A stretch of 64,000 nt of DNA from JAWLAT01 sp041395325 (lineage in GTDB: Bacteria > Pseudomonadota > Gammaproteobacteria > Xanthomonadales > SZUA-5), in the NCBI GenBank assembly GCA_041395325.1, contig JAWLAT010000012.1, forward strand, positions 62,001-126,000, read 5' to 3'. Positions 17,131-26,902 of this stretch are shown here, piece after piece. A program made the translations under genes and the position numbers. A model generated the notes under the pieces. The model did not search any database and was not told the origin of the DNA. It saw nothing but the letters and a program-made list of their open reading frames with translations. How positions within the stretch are numbered: position 1 is the stretch's first letter; each line of letters starts with the position of its first letter.

Positions 17131-18555
17131 TCAGTGATCGCCACGGCCTTCGGTGGCCGCGGGGTCGCCGAGTTGCCGGTACAGGCGCCAGCTCAGACCG
17201 GCCAGCAGCAGCACACCCAGTCCCAGTACCGCCCACAGCACCCAGGGGCGTCGGTCGGTCTCGGCTGACACCGCTGCCGGGCTGGGCACAGGGGGCCCGC
17301 TGACGGGGTGGCCCAGCTGTGCCTGTTCCAGACCATCGAGATCGCCCGTGCTGCCGCCTGGGGCTACCTGGGACAACGGCACGGGCCCGCCGGGCAGATC
17401 GCGCAGCATCTCGCGGGAGGCGCCGACGGCCAGACGAAACCCCTGACCACGCGCAGTGAAGATCAGACGCTGCGGCTGCCATTGCAGCAGCAACGCCGGC
17501 GCCGGCAGGCCCGGGTCAGTGCGCACCACCCATTGCTCGCTGGCCCGGGGCGCGATCTGCACCAGGCCGGACTGCCGCTCCTGGCCGTCGCGCAGCAGCC
17601 GCCAGGCCGTGGTCTGCAGCCATACCTGCAGCCGGACCGGGTCGGCTGGCCGAGCACCTCGCCTCGCGTACTCGCCAATGCGGACCGGCAATACCAGATT
17701 CTGTTCCGGCAGCACCAGTCCGATTGCGGTGGCGCTGATCGCCGGACTGCTGCGATAGAGGGAATCGCCGGCCTGGGCACCCGGTTGCGCGTCCAGCTGC
17801 AGCTGGAGTCGGCTGACAGGAGCCAGTGCAGTCGAAACCCAACGGCCGTGGATGGCAGCGAACAGGCGCGGCTGACCGTCGCGCCAGCGCAACCGCAGAT
17901 AGCGACCCTGACCTGAGGGCAGGTCGATGCGGTCATTCTGCAAGCGACTGCCATCGGCGGCGTCCAGCCAGTCGAGCTGTTCGACTGCGACCGTTTCCCA
18001 CCAGCGCAGATCGTCGCTGCGTTCGATCTGCAGTAGTGCCCGGTAGGTCGGCGTGTCTGCCGGCGCTTCGAAGCGGAGGCTGTCCAGCCGCTCGTCGGCG
18101 CCGCTGGAACCCAGATCGACGATCAGCTCAACCAGTCGATCGGGCGCCGAGCGCGGCGCATCGCTGCGCCAATGCAGGGAGCCATCGGCGCGTACCTGCA
18201 GATCCACCACGGGTGCGGCCTGCCGCGGATCTTCAGCTCCGGCCTGCAGACTGGGAAACAACGTGGCGCTGCGTTCGCTGGCGGACTGCTCACTGCGCGC
18301 TCCGGGCAAATCCAGGTGATAGGGCAACGCCTGTCCGGCGTCGTTGTAGATCCGCAGATCGGCCAGTCCGGGCTGCCGCGACGCCTGGTACACCGCCAGT
18401 GGCAGCGTCAGCTGGACCACGCCATTGGCCCCACTGACCTGCAGCGGCAGCTGCAGGGCGAAGTGATCGGCCGGGTGATTCCGCTCAGCCTGCGGTTGAG
18501 CGCAGGTCAGCGCAGGCCACAGCAGCAGTGCGACGAGCCCTGCGAACCCTCTCAT
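17131..18555 (-). CDS. DUF3999 family exported membrane-anchored protein
   Basis: A 474-residue protein with a signal peptide ending near LTCAQPQ, a large beta-rich periplasmic region (LPLAVYQASRQPGLADLRIYNDAGQALPYHL is the opening block, residues about 50-80) and one C-terminal membrane helix (WVLWAVLGLGVLLLAGLSWRL). This is the DUF3999 layout. It is translationally coupled to the DUF2339 gene upstream through an ATGA overlap at 18552-18555. The two families are regular neighbours in gammaproteobacteria, so they probably act together at the cell envelope; the function is unknown. Confidence 0.85.
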   Translation of the reverse strand: MRGFAGLVALLLWPALTCAQPQAERNHPADHFALQLPLQVSGANGVVQLTLPLAVYQASRQPGLADLRIYNDAGQALPYHLDLPGARSEQSASERSATLFPSLQAGAEDPRQAAPVVDLQVRADGSLHWRSDAPRSAPDRLVELIVDLGSSGADERLDSLRFEAPADTPTYRALLQIERSDDLRWWETVAVEQLDWLDAADGSRLQNDRIDLPSGQGRYLRLRWRDGQPRLFAAIHGRWVSTALAPVSRLQLQLDAQPGAQAGDSLYRSSPAISATAIGLVLPEQNLVLPVRIGEYARRGARPADPVRLQVWLQTTAWRLLRDGQERQSGLVQIAPRASEQWVVRTDPGLPAPALLLQWQPQRLIFTARGQGFRLAVGASREMLRDLPGGPVPLSQVAPGGSTGDLDGLEQAQLGHPVSGPPVPSPAAVSAETDRRPWVLWAVLGLGVLLLAGLSWRLYRQLGDPAATEGRGDH

Positions 18556-21500
18556 GCGTCGTTCTCCGTCGGGTTGGCCTCGGCTGCACGAGGCAGCGGC
18601 GCCAGATAGCCGATCAGCAACATCAGACCGCCCACGCCCATGAAAGAGACGATGCGGGCGATGCCACCGATGTGCTTGAGTTCGATCAGGAACAGCTTCA
18701 ACACCACCAGACCGAGCAGTGCCGCGCCGATGATCCAGACCACCCGCGACAAGCGGCGCACCGCAAAGCGCATCAGGGCGAAGGCGCACAGGGTCCAGGC
18801 CAGCGACAGCATTGCCTGAACGAATTGCGAGGCGTACAGCGCATCGAAACGATAGGGCAGCGGCAGATACTGCGCCGCGGTGCGCAGCAGAATGGCGTTG
18901 AACCAGCCGAAGGCCAGCGCCAGTGCCAGCCAGCGCGATGGCTGCAGGCTGGCTTCGCCCAGCCGCCCGGCGTGCAGTCGCCACAAATCGACCAGCAGCA
19001 GCGCCACGAAGGCGGTGCTCAGATCAAGCGGATTGAGCAGCGGCAAGTAGGGCAGCGGCGCCATGCTGCCGTCCTGGCGCAGATTCCAGTAGATCACCAG
19101 CAACAGGGCCCACAGCGCCGCCAGCGGAATGATCAGCCGGCCGTACCAGTCAGCCAGTGGAGCCAGCGGCCAGGCCTGCCGACGCACCTGACGCAGACCG
19201 AGCAACAGCAAGCCGATCGCCAGCCAGGCGGCCAGGTAGTCTCCCCACTGGCCGGCAACGATCCACTCGCTGGCATCGACCGGTGTGGCGCGCAACCACT
19301 GTTGCACGTTCAACGACAACACCGCGGGGAGCATCAGCCACGGCGCGATGACGCGACCGAAGTGCGCCAGCTGCACCGCGGGACGCGGCAAGCCAGGATC
19401 GTTGCGGAGTTGACGCAAGGCGACCAGCAGCGCCGCCCACAAGCCGAGCATGCCCACACCGGTGGCCAATCCGGGCAGGCGCTGGTGCAGATACAGCTGG
19501 CCCAGCAGCAGCAGATTGGCCTGGATCTGCCACAGGGCAGTCGGCAGCACCAGCCAGCGCAGGGCCGAACGCTCGGGCGATCGACCCAGGCGCAGCGCCA
19601 GCAAGGCCAGCGCGGCGGTGGTCAGCAGATAGAGGTCTGCCAGGCTGAAGGCACCCACGTCGGCGGCGGCCGCCAGCGGAACCAGCGCGGCAGCGATCGC
19701 CTGGGTCAACGGCACCAACACAGGCACGAAACAGGCCACGCTGAGGGCCAGCCACCAGCCCACCTGCAGCAACCGGCGCTGGTCGTCAGCCAATGGCGTA
19801 TCGGCCCGAGTGCACCAGCGCAGACCCTGCCAGCAGACCAACGCCAGCAGCAGACCGCCGAGCAACGGACCGCCCAGCAAGGGCCAGACGATGCCCGCAG
19901 TCGCCACGACGATTGCATCGAAATCGAGCAGAGTTTCATAGCCCGGCAGGGCGGCCGCCTGCGAGCGCAGAAAGGCCCAGCCGCCCAGCAAGGTTGCCAG
20001 CGGCCACAACACGCCACTGACCAGCATCCGGTTGGGGAAGTGCCAGTGCTGCGCCAGGCGGTGCCAACCCCAACCGAGCAATGCCAGCCCCACGCCGTAG
20101 GCCGGCCAGAAGCCGATCGCGTAGAGCGTCTGCGCTTCGGCCAGCGGCGCCCGCGTGGCCCAGGCCAGCAGGTGCGCCAGACCGTGCAAGGCGAAACCGG
20201 CACTCCAGAACATCGCCAGCAGCAACCACCCGCCAGCGGCGCGGGCATCCTTCGATGGCCCGTCCACGGCGCTGTCTTCCCGCGACCGGCGCAGGAAGCC
20301 CAGCGCGCTGACCAGCGCCGCCGCCGTCAGCAGTGTGCCGCCGAGCAAACCACCCTCGCTGAGCATCTCGGCCAGCGTGTGCTCGGCCGGGTCCAGCAGA
20401 TCCCGCCAGCGCATGTAGCGGAACATCAGGGCGAGGAAGACCACTCCGGCCAGCGCCGAGACGAGGCCGCCGAGAAGCGCCGGCAGCCGCCAGCCTACGC
20501 GGCCAGCCAGCCACTGCAGGCCCAGTACCAGCGCGAAGGCACTCAGCACCAGCAGGCCACCGCGCGCCGCGGCATCGACGCGCAGCCACACTTCCAGCCA
20601 CAAGCCACCCAATAGCCAGGCCACCGCCACGCAGAGGAAGACCGACCCCAGCCAGGGCAGCTTCGCTGCGCTCGCGCCCTCCGCCTGGGCTTTGGCACTG
20701 GGTCGCAACAGCAGGGCGACGAACACACCGGTGGCGCCCAGCAGCAGGAAGCCCAGGCTGAAGTGCTGCCCCAACGCGGTCAGCGCATCGATGCCGGTCA
20801 ACGCCTTGAGGAAGGCCAGCCAGCTGCCCAGCTGCACCAGGATGCCAAAGCGCCAGACCAGCGGCTGTCTCTGTCGCAAGCCGATCCAGGTGATGCCGGC
20901 ACCTTCCAGCGCCCAGGCGGCCGAGGTCCAGCGGCCATCGAAGGCCAACGGAATCGCCAGCGTGCCGAAGACCACGGCGAGGGCGAAGAAACACTCGGTC
21001 AGCAGGCGCAGGCCGCCGCCGCGCCAGCGCCACAGGGCACCCGCGCTGCCGGCGTAGAACAGCCCCAGGGCCACGGCCGACAGGGCCGGACCCAGCTCGA
21101 AGTCCTTGACCAGGCCGTATTGCAGACCCATCGCCACAGTCGGCACGCCAAACACCAGCGTGCCGTCGACGTAAGAGCGCAATCGCGGTGCCTCGCGGCG
21201 CGCGTAGAGCACGGCGATGGCGACGTAGAACACCAGGAACAGCGCGAGGAAGGACTGCGAGCTGGCGTAGTGGGCCGGCTCATAGCGCTGCACACCCCAG
21301 ATCGTGCCGATGATGAAGGTGAAGGCGAAGCCCAGCACATTGAGCGAGCGCCAGCTGCGGTACCAGGCAATCGCCAGGATGCCGGCGTTGAGCACCGCGT
21401 AATAGCTGAACAGGGCGACGTGACTGCCCTCGCCGGTGCTGGTCAGGATGGGCACGGCGAAGCCACCGACGATGCCGAAGATCGCCAGCCAGCGCGCGTC

Positions 21501-22532
21501 CTGCAGCACTGCCAGCAGGCAGGTGAAGACCACCAGCAGCAGCAACAGCACAAAGGTGAAGCCGGCCGGCAGCAAGTGATAGAGCTTGAAGGCGCCAAAG
21601 CTGACCAGCATCAGTGTGGCCAGCGCCGCGCCCTGTGCCGGCAGCGCGATGCCCGGTCGACTCAAGCGGATTCGCCAGCCCCACAGCAGCAGCGCAATGG
21701 CGCCGGCGGCGATCCCGGCCAGACGCAGCTCGATCGGCACCACCACATAACTGGAGGCGTAGCGCAGCAGGAAGGCGACGCCGATGAACAGGATCGCCAG
21801 GCCGACCTTGGCCACCAGATTGCCGCCGAACAACCATTCCCGCGCGGCGCCCCAGGCCTTGCCGATGGCGACCTGCCAGGCCGGTGGTTCGGGCGGTGGT
21901 GCCGGTGGGCGCGGTCGCGGTGGCGGCGGTCGTGGCGATGACTCCGCTATCGGTGCCGTTGCTGCCGTCGGTGTGGTCGGTGCCGTAGACAGCCATTCGG
22001 ATTGGGGCTCGGCGCCCAGGTCGTAGCGGGCGCGCCCGCTGACCGGGGCCTCCGGTGCCTCGGGCAATTCAATGGCGGCGCTGTCGGACGGCACACTCGG
22101 CGCCATATCAGCGGATGGCAGTGGTTCCGGCAGCGCCTCGCTCCAGGCTGCCAGCGACTCGGCCAGCTCACTCGGGTCATTGGGATCCACAAGCTCAGGC
22201 GCCGCGACGGGCGCCACTTCCGCTGGCACGACCTCGGCTTCGACCGGGACCGAACGCGCTGCAGCGGGCGGCGCCCGCTCAGCCACCGGTGGTGCTTCGG
22301 CCGGCGATCTGCTGTCAGTTTCGACCGGCGCGCTCGCCGCCGCTTCGGCCCGGGCGCGCCAGCGACCCATTTCGTCGCGCAGCGCGTTCAGCTGCTCCAG
22401 CAAGCCTTCGTTGAGACGCGTCAGCTGCTCGGCACGACGATTGGCGTTGCTGGCCCAGATCATCGCCAGCAACGGACCGAGCAGCAAATAGATCAACAGG
22501 AACAGCCCGACCAGGATCAGCATCCCTTCCAT
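18552..22532 (-). CDS. DUF2339 family giant polytopic membrane protein
   Basis: A 1326-residue protein. The N-terminus has one helix, a short coiled-coil-like segment (residues about 30-65) and a low-complexity Ala/Pro/Glu linker to about residue 210. The rest is almost continuous hydrophobic helices, more than 30, with the DUF2339 opening WLFGGNLVAKVGLAILFIGVAFLLRYASSY. The function of the family is unknown. It heads a two-gene operon with DUF3999. The ATG at 22532 is the outermost of two nearby Mets; the other is three codons in. Confidence 0.9.
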   Translation of the reverse strand: MEGMLILVGLFLLIYLLLGPLLAMIWASNANRRAEQLTRLNEGLLEQLNALRDEMGRWRARAEAAASAPVETDSRSPAEAPPVAERAPPAAARSVPVEAEVVPAEVAPVAAPELVDPNDPSELAESLAAWSEALPEPLPSADMAPSVPSDSAAIELPEAPEAPVSGRARYDLGAEPQSEWLSTAPTTPTAATAPIAESSPRPPPPRPRPPAPPPEPPAWQVAIGKAWGAAREWLFGGNLVAKVGLAILFIGVAFLLRYASSYVVVPIELRLAGIAAGAIALLLWGWRIRLSRPGIALPAQGAALATLMLVSFGAFKLYHLLPAGFTFVLLLLLVVFTCLLAVLQDARWLAIFGIVGGFAVPILTSTGEGSHVALFSYYAVLNAGILAIAWYRSWRSLNVLGFAFTFIIGTIWGVQRYEPAHYASSQSFLALFLVFYVAIAVLYARREAPRLRSYVDGTLVFGVPTVAMGLQYGLVKDFELGPALSAVALGLFYAGSAGALWRWRGGGLRLLTECFFALAVVFGTLAIPLAFDGRWTSAAWALEGAGITWIGLRQRQPLVWRFGILVQLGSWLAFLKALTGIDALTALGQHFSLGFLLLGATGVFVALLLRPSAKAQAEGASAAKLPWLGSVFLCVAVAWLLGGLWLEVWLRVDAAARGGLLVLSAFALVLGLQWLAGRVGWRLPALLGGLVSALAGVVFLALMFRYMRWRDLLDPAEHTLAEMLSEGGLLGGTLLTAAALVSALGFLRRSREDSAVDGPSKDARAAGGWLLLAMFWSAGFALHGLAHLLAWATRAPLAEAQTLYAIGFWPAYGVGLALLGWGWHRLAQHWHFPNRMLVSGVLWPLATLLGGWAFLRSQAAALPGYETLLDFDAIVVATAGIVWPLLGGPLLGGLLLALVCWQGLRWCTRADTPLADDQRRLLQVGWWLALSVACFVPVLVPLTQAIAAALVPLAAAADVGAFSLADLYLLTTAALALLALRLGRSPERSALRWLVLPTALWQIQANLLLLGQLYLHQRLPGLATGVGMLGLWAALLVALRQLRNDPGLPRPAVQLAHFGRVIAPWLMLPAVLSLNVQQWLRATPVDASEWIVAGQWGDYLAAWLAIGLLLLGLRQVRRQAWPLAPLADWYGRLIIPLAALWALLLVIYWNLRQDGSMAPLPYLPLLNPLDLSTAFVALLLVDLWRLHAGRLGEASLQPSRWLALALAFGWFNAILLRTAAQYLPLPYRFDALYASQFVQAMLSLAWTLCAFALMRFAVRRLSRVVWIIGAALLGLVVLKLFLIELKHIGGIARIVSFMGVGGLMLLIGYLAPLPRAAEANPTENDA

Positions 22533-22864
22533 CGTCGTCCCGTTCGATCCCCCGTGAAGACGCTGATGCTACTGGAAGCGTTGACGACTGGCGCCAGAAC
22601 GGCCCGAACGGGCCGCGCGGATCTGCATGCCGAGCGGCGCTTGCGCGTTGATGCGCCGGGCTGCTCAACCGCGACCGAAGCAGATAGTCCGTTCATTTTC
22701 AATACGATTCTGGTCAGATTGACAGCTGATTCAAGCCTGAATGAACGACACTGAAACACATTGCTCCGGCTGGGTCGAAAGTCACTTGCCCAGTGCAATT
22801 CCGATCCCCACACTGGCGCCCAGCTTCGGTACCCGCCAAAGCTGCAAATGGAATGGAGCAACCA
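22533..22864. promoter_or_regulatory. divergent intergenic region between DUF2339 and the outer-membrane barrel gene
   Basis: These 332 bases hold no credible gene. TTGACA at 22719-22724 is a good -35 box for the rightward gene, but the -10 at the right distance (TGAACG) is poor, so the promoter is only tentative. The region 22680-22760 is AT-rich compared with its surroundings. Confidence 0.3.
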
Positions 22865-23428
22865 ATGAGAAAAATTGCATGGATTCTTGCCGCGGCCCTG
22901 GCCGCCCCGGGGCTCGTACTGGCCAATGACGAGCTGAATTACAACTATGTGGAGCTGGGTTATTTGCGTGCCGATCCGGACAACCTGAGTTCCGAAGACG
23001 GCATCGGATTTCGCAGCTCGTCCGCGCTTGGTGCCAATTTCCATATATTCGGTGGCTACGACTGGGATGCGGTTCGCCGCCCACATGCCAACCTGAGCGG
23101 TGTCGATGCGCATGCCTACCGACTGGGACTGGGCTACAACACCGGGATCAGCGACAAGGTCGACTTCGTCGGTCGAGTGGCATGGGAACGGATCGACATC
23201 GGCAGCTTTGACGATGACGGTTTCAGTGCCGAAGTGGGGATCCGCGCCGCTGTAGCACCCAGCTTCGAGGCCGGCGCAGCGCTGCGCTATGTCGATTTCG
23301 ATGGCAGCGCCACCTCACTGGTCCTCAACGGCCAGTACAAGTTCAACAGCACTTGGGGCATCAGCGCAGAAGCCGACATCAACAAGGATGGCAACAGCTT
23401 CCTGATCGGGCCACGCCTGAGCTTCTGA
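22865..23428 (+). CDS. Ax21-like outer-membrane beta-barrel protein
   Basis: A 187-residue exported protein. Signal peptide MRKIAWILAAALAAPGLVLA, then alternating-residue beta strands: ELNYNYVELGYLRAD, GANFHIFGGYDWDAV, AYRLGLGYNTGISDKVDFVGRV, ending in FLIGPRLSF with the terminal Phe typical of barrels. The opening NYNYVELGY and the small size resemble the Ax21 family of xanthomonads. GGAG lies seven bases before the ATG. The exact role is unknown; Ax21 was once proposed as a signal but is better seen as an outer-membrane or vesicle protein. Confidence 0.8.
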   Translation: MRKIAWILAAALAAPGLVLANDELNYNYVELGYLRADPDNLSSEDGIGFRSSSALGANFHIFGGYDWDAVRRPHANLSGVDAHAYRLGLGYNTGISDKVDFVGRVAWERIDIGSFDDDGFSAEVGIRAAVAPSFEAGAALRYVDFDGSATSLVLNGQYKFNSTWGISAEADINKDGNSFLIGPRLSF

Positions 23429-23502
23429 TCGGACGATTCAATTCAGGCTGAAAGGATGCGTCGGACTGGATTGTGAATCACTGATTCATTCAGTGAATCC
23501 TG

Positions 23503-23534
23503 CCCGTGCCACACGGTTATTCTTGTGGCACGGG
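23503..23534. terminator. candidate bidirectional terminator hairpin
   Basis: A perfect ten-base inverted repeat CCCGTGCCAC (23503-23512) and GTGGCACGGG (23525-23534) with a 12-base loop. It lies between two convergent genes (ends at 23428 and 23595). There is no clear T run, so its terminator role is inferred from position and symmetry. A second, imperfect inverted repeat is just before it at 23474-23498. Confidence 0.5.
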
Positions 23535-23594
23535 CGGATAATTGGCATTGTCCGACTCGCGTGATTATCTGGAATTCATGCCAATCAACAACGG

Positions 23595-25553
23595 TCAATC
23601 CTGTGACTGCAGATGTTCGGCAAAAAAGGCCAACAACTGGCGGTAATACTCGACCCGATTCTCCTGCACGTAAAAACCGTGACCCTCGGTGGGCATGATC
23701 AGCGTTTGCACCGGCACGCCCGCCTTTTTCAGCGCCTTTTCCATCGCCTCGGTGTGGTCGACCGGCGCGCGTTCATCCTTTTCGCCTGCGGCCATGAACA
23801 CCGGCACCTTGATGCGCTCGGCCAGACGGCTGGGCGAATAGGCCTCCAGATTCGAATTGCCCATCACCTCGTCCAGGTAGTTCTGGCCGGAGCGATTGCG
23901 GGCGATGTCGCCACGCTTGTACATCAGCGGTAGGTCGTACACGCCCACATAGCCAGCGGCGCAGTGGTACAGCGCCGGCTCCCTGGCCGCGCCCATCAGC
24001 GCTGAATAGGCGCCGTAGCTGGCGCCGTAGATGCAGATGCGCTGCGGATCGGCATGCCCCTGCTCGATGGCCCAACGGGTCGCGTCGGTCACATCGTCCT
24101 GCATCAGCTGACCCCACTGACGATAGCCGGCGTACTCATGCGCGCGGCCATAGTTGCCCGAACCACGGAAATTGACCTGCAGCACGGCGTAGCCCTGCGC
24201 AGCCAGCAGCTGGACTTCGGAGTGATAGCCCCACAGATCGGCGCTGCCAAAGGGTCCACCGTGGATCGACACCACCATCGGCAGGCCCTTGCCGTCGCTG
24301 CCGGGCGGCACCGTCAGGTAGCCATGCAGCGGCCAGCCATCGCGAGCCTGCAGCGCAATGGGCTGCATCGCGGCGGTGCGCTGGGGGTCGATGGTGCTCA
24401 GCCGTGGCACCAGCAGATCGGCCTTCTTCTGCTCGGTGTCGAACAGATAGATGTCGCCGGGGCTGCGGTCACTGCTGACTTCCAGCAGCGCCACACGGCC
24501 ATCGCGCGTACCCGAATCGATGCGGACCAGCTGCCCGGGGAAGCTCTTCTCAAGGATCCGGTAGAGAATCGCATCAGGAGACTTGCGATCGAAGTAGCGC
24601 ATCGCCGGCAAGCCTTCCAGGTAACGAGCACCCACCAGCTGACGGCCGGTCGGGTCGTACAGCAGGCTGTGCGGATCGGCAAAATCGCCCCTCAGAACGA
24701 GCTTGCGCTCCAGCGTGTCCAGGTCCATGGCGTAGATGCCATCCGGGCCTTCGGCTTCCTCCACCCGCAGCCAGGCGGTCTTGCCATCGGCCGAGAAGTC
24801 CAGCGGATTGACGTTGGCTTTGCTCTGCTTCTGATCGTTGATCAGCTGCCAATCCGAGTCGGCATCGGCGCGGTACCAGGTCTGCGAGCGGTTATCGACG
24901 CCGCTGCCCGTGGCAAAGCGCACCACACCGGCATGATCGGTGCGGAAGCTGGCGGCCTGGACCGGCGAGGTGGCGATGCGGTTGCGCTTGCCGGTGTAGA
25001 CGTCCAGCTCGTGGACTTCCGAATAGGGAATCGACTTCTGCGTCCAGGGCCAGAACTCGATCAGCACCTTGCGCTCGTCATTCGGCAACACGTCCAGGAT
25101 GAAGGCCGAGCCGGATTCCTGACGTCCCTTGCCCAGTCGAGAGCCCAGGCGCTCGCCCTCGGCACGGAAGCCGATCAGCAGTTCCTGTCGGCCACCGTCC
25201 ACATCGGTGGCATAGATCTCGCCAGTCGGGGTGGGTTCGTCCAACTGACCGAACTTCTCCGCCATGGCAAACACCAGCCGCTCGTTGTTGACCCAGACGA
25301 CATTGGTGATGATGTTGTTGCTGCCGGGATTGACGCCGATGGTCGTGGCCATGTCGGCCCGCCGGACAACCTGCAGCAGGGTGCGGTCCTCATAGGGCAC
25401 GGTCAGCGCGTAGTGCGTGCCGTCCGGGGACAGCCAGATCTGCTCGAACTTGTCCCTGGCCAGCAGCTCATCGACCGAGTGCGGCTGGACCTGTGCCAGC
25501 GCCCAACCCGGCAGGATCAGCGCCAGTGCCAGCCATGTGCGGCTCCAGTTCAT
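23595..25553 (-). CDS. S9 family prolyl oligopeptidase-like serine peptidase
   Basis: A 652-residue exported peptidase. Signal peptide ending WALAQVQ, then a beta-propeller domain (residues about 30-390) and the alpha/beta-hydrolase domain with nucleophile Ser512 in YGASYGAYS, Asp593 in EKDERAPVDH and His625 in TEGHGFYV. These form the S9 catalytic triad, most like the acylaminoacyl-peptidase/DPP IV-type S9C group. It cleaves short peptides in the periplasm or outside. It is a single gene, convergent with the Ax21-like gene and divergent from mreB. Confidence 0.92.
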   Translation of the reverse strand: MNWSRTWLALALILPGWALAQVQPHSVDELLARDKFEQIWLSPDGTHYALTVPYEDRTLLQVVRRADMATTIGVNPGSNNIITNVVWVNNERLVFAMAEKFGQLDEPTPTGEIYATDVDGGRQELLIGFRAEGERLGSRLGKGRQESGSAFILDVLPNDERKVLIEFWPWTQKSIPYSEVHELDVYTGKRNRIATSPVQAASFRTDHAGVVRFATGSGVDNRSQTWYRADADSDWQLINDQKQSKANVNPLDFSADGKTAWLRVEEAEGPDGIYAMDLDTLERKLVLRGDFADPHSLLYDPTGRQLVGARYLEGLPAMRYFDRKSPDAILYRILEKSFPGQLVRIDSGTRDGRVALLEVSSDRSPGDIYLFDTEQKKADLLVPRLSTIDPQRTAAMQPIALQARDGWPLHGYLTVPPGSDGKGLPMVVSIHGGPFGSADLWGYHSEVQLLAAQGYAVLQVNFRGSGNYGRAHEYAGYRQWGQLMQDDVTDATRWAIEQGHADPQRICIYGASYGAYSALMGAAREPALYHCAAGYVGVYDLPLMYKRGDIARNRSGQNYLDEVMGNSNLEAYSPSRLAERIKVPVFMAAGEKDERAPVDHTEAMEKALKKAGVPVQTLIMPTEGHGFYVQENRVEYYRQLLAFFAEHLQSQD

Positions 25554-25698
25554 CGAATGACTCCATTGCTAAGGGGCTCGGGCGCGCACCGCCCGGAGGC
25601 GGCGGAGGCTCGCACGGGGTCGCCAAGCAGGCAAGAGAGGGGCGATTTGCGCGCGGGTGGTCACGCTTCACGCGGCCCTCAGGTTCAGGTGCTGTGGC

Positions 25699-25704
25699 TA
25701 TACT
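25699..25704 (+). promoter_or_regulatory. putative -10 box of the mreB operon promoter
   Basis: TATACT matches the sigma-70 -10 consensus at five of six positions and lies 111 bases before the mreB ATG. No good -35 box is found 16-18 bases upstream, so the promoter is a suggestion only. Confidence 0.4.
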
Positions 25705-25815
25705 AGGCGGCTATCAAGGCCCGGTCTGGAGCGGAGTCCGGCGCCTACTCTCCTGGACACAGCGGCGGGCCCTGGCGGGCCTGTTCCTGTCTCCCCTGAC
25801 GGATTGATCTTCCCT

Positions 25816-26868
25816 ATGTTCGGATTCAAGAGCCTGCGCGGGCTGTTTTCCACCGACCTGTCCATCGACCTGGGCACGGCCAACACCCTGGTCTTTGTGC
25901 GTGGCCAGGGCATCGTGCTGAACGAGCCCTCGGTCGTGTCGATTCGCCAGGACCGGGGACCGGGTGGCCCGCGCTCGGTGGCGGCAGTGGGCATGGAGGC
26001 CAAGCGGATGCTGGGCCGCACGCCCGGCAACATCGTCACCGTGCGGCCGCTGAAGGATGGCGTCATCGCCGACTTCACGATGACCGAGGCGATGCTGCAG
26101 CACTTCATCCGCCGGGTGCATCCAAACCGGTTGTTCCGGCCCAGCCCACGCGTGCTGGTCTGCGTGCCCTGCGGCTCCACCCAGGTCGAGCGCCGCGCGA
26201 TCAAGGAATCGGCCGAAGGCGCCGGCGCGCGTGAGGTGTTCCTGATCGATGAGCCGATGGCGGCAGCGATCGGTGCGGGCATCCCGATCCACGAAGCACG
26301 CGGCTCGATGGTGATCGACATCGGTGGCGGTACCTCTGAAGTGGCCGTGATCTCGCTCAATGGCATCGTCTACTCGGCCTCGGTGCGCATCGGTGGTGAC
26401 CGCTTCGACGAGGCGATCATCAACTACGTGCGGCGCAATCACGGCACGCTGATCGGCGAATCCACTGCCGAGCGCATCAAGATCGAGATTGGCTGCGCCT
26501 ATCCGTCCTCGGAAGTGGCCGAGATCGAGGTGTCCGGTCGCAATCTGGCCGAAGGCGTGCCGCGCAACGTCACCGTCAATTCCAACGAAATGCTGGAGGC
26601 CTTGCACGAGCCGCTGTCCGGCATCTGCCAGGCGGTCAAGGCGGCCCTGGAGCAGACCCCGCCGGAGCTGTGTGCGGACGTGGCCGAACGCGGTATCGTG
26701 CTGACCGGCGGCGGCGCGCTGCTGAAGGATCTGGACAAGCTCATTTCCGAAGTCACCGGCCTGCACGTGCAGGTGGCCGAGGATCCGTTGACCTGTGTGG
26801 CGCGAGGCGGTGGCCGCGCGCTGGAACTGGTCGACGAGCACGGCCCGGACATGTTCTTCGGCGACTGA
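25816..26868 (+). CDS. mreB: rod-shape determining actin-like protein MreB
   Basis: A 350-residue bacterial actin that polymerises under the inner membrane and guides lateral wall synthesis. The nucleotide-binding motifs are intact: phosphate-1 DLSIDLGTANTLVFVRG, phosphate-2 MVIDIGGGTSEVAVISL, adenosine motif GIVLTGGGALLKDLD. The N-terminal MFGFKSLRGLF is the expected amphipathic membrane-targeting segment. It opens the mreB-mreC-mreD-mrdA-rodA operon. Confidence 0.97.
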   Translation: MFGFKSLRGLFSTDLSIDLGTANTLVFVRGQGIVLNEPSVVSIRQDRGPGGPRSVAAVGMEAKRMLGRTPGNIVTVRPLKDGVIADFTMTEAMLQHFIRRVHPNRLFRPSPRVLVCVPCGSTQVERRAIKESAEGAGAREVFLIDEPMAAAIGAGIPIHEARGSMVIDIGGGTSEVAVISLNGIVYSASVRIGGDRFDEAIINYVRRNHGTLIGESTAERIKIEIGCAYPSSEVAEIEVSGRNLAEGVPRNVTVNSNEMLEALHEPLSGICQAVKAALEQTPPELCADVAERGIVLTGGGALLKDLDKLISEVTGLHVQVAEDPLTCVARGGGRALELVDEHGPDMFFGD

Positions 26869-26902
26869 CAGCGCCCGATCAGGACAGGGGTCAACGACAG
26901 CG

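Noticed and set aside
18528..20615. Long plus-strand open frame opposite the DUF2339 gene
   Set aside because: The product is dominated by Gln, Arg, His and Gly with no domain, the usual appearance of the complement of a GC-rich membrane-protein gene.
23474..23498. Imperfect inverted repeat GAATCACTGA / TCAGTGAATC
   Set aside because: One mismatch and a short stem; the perfect hairpin just after it is a better terminator candidate, so this one was not listed separately.
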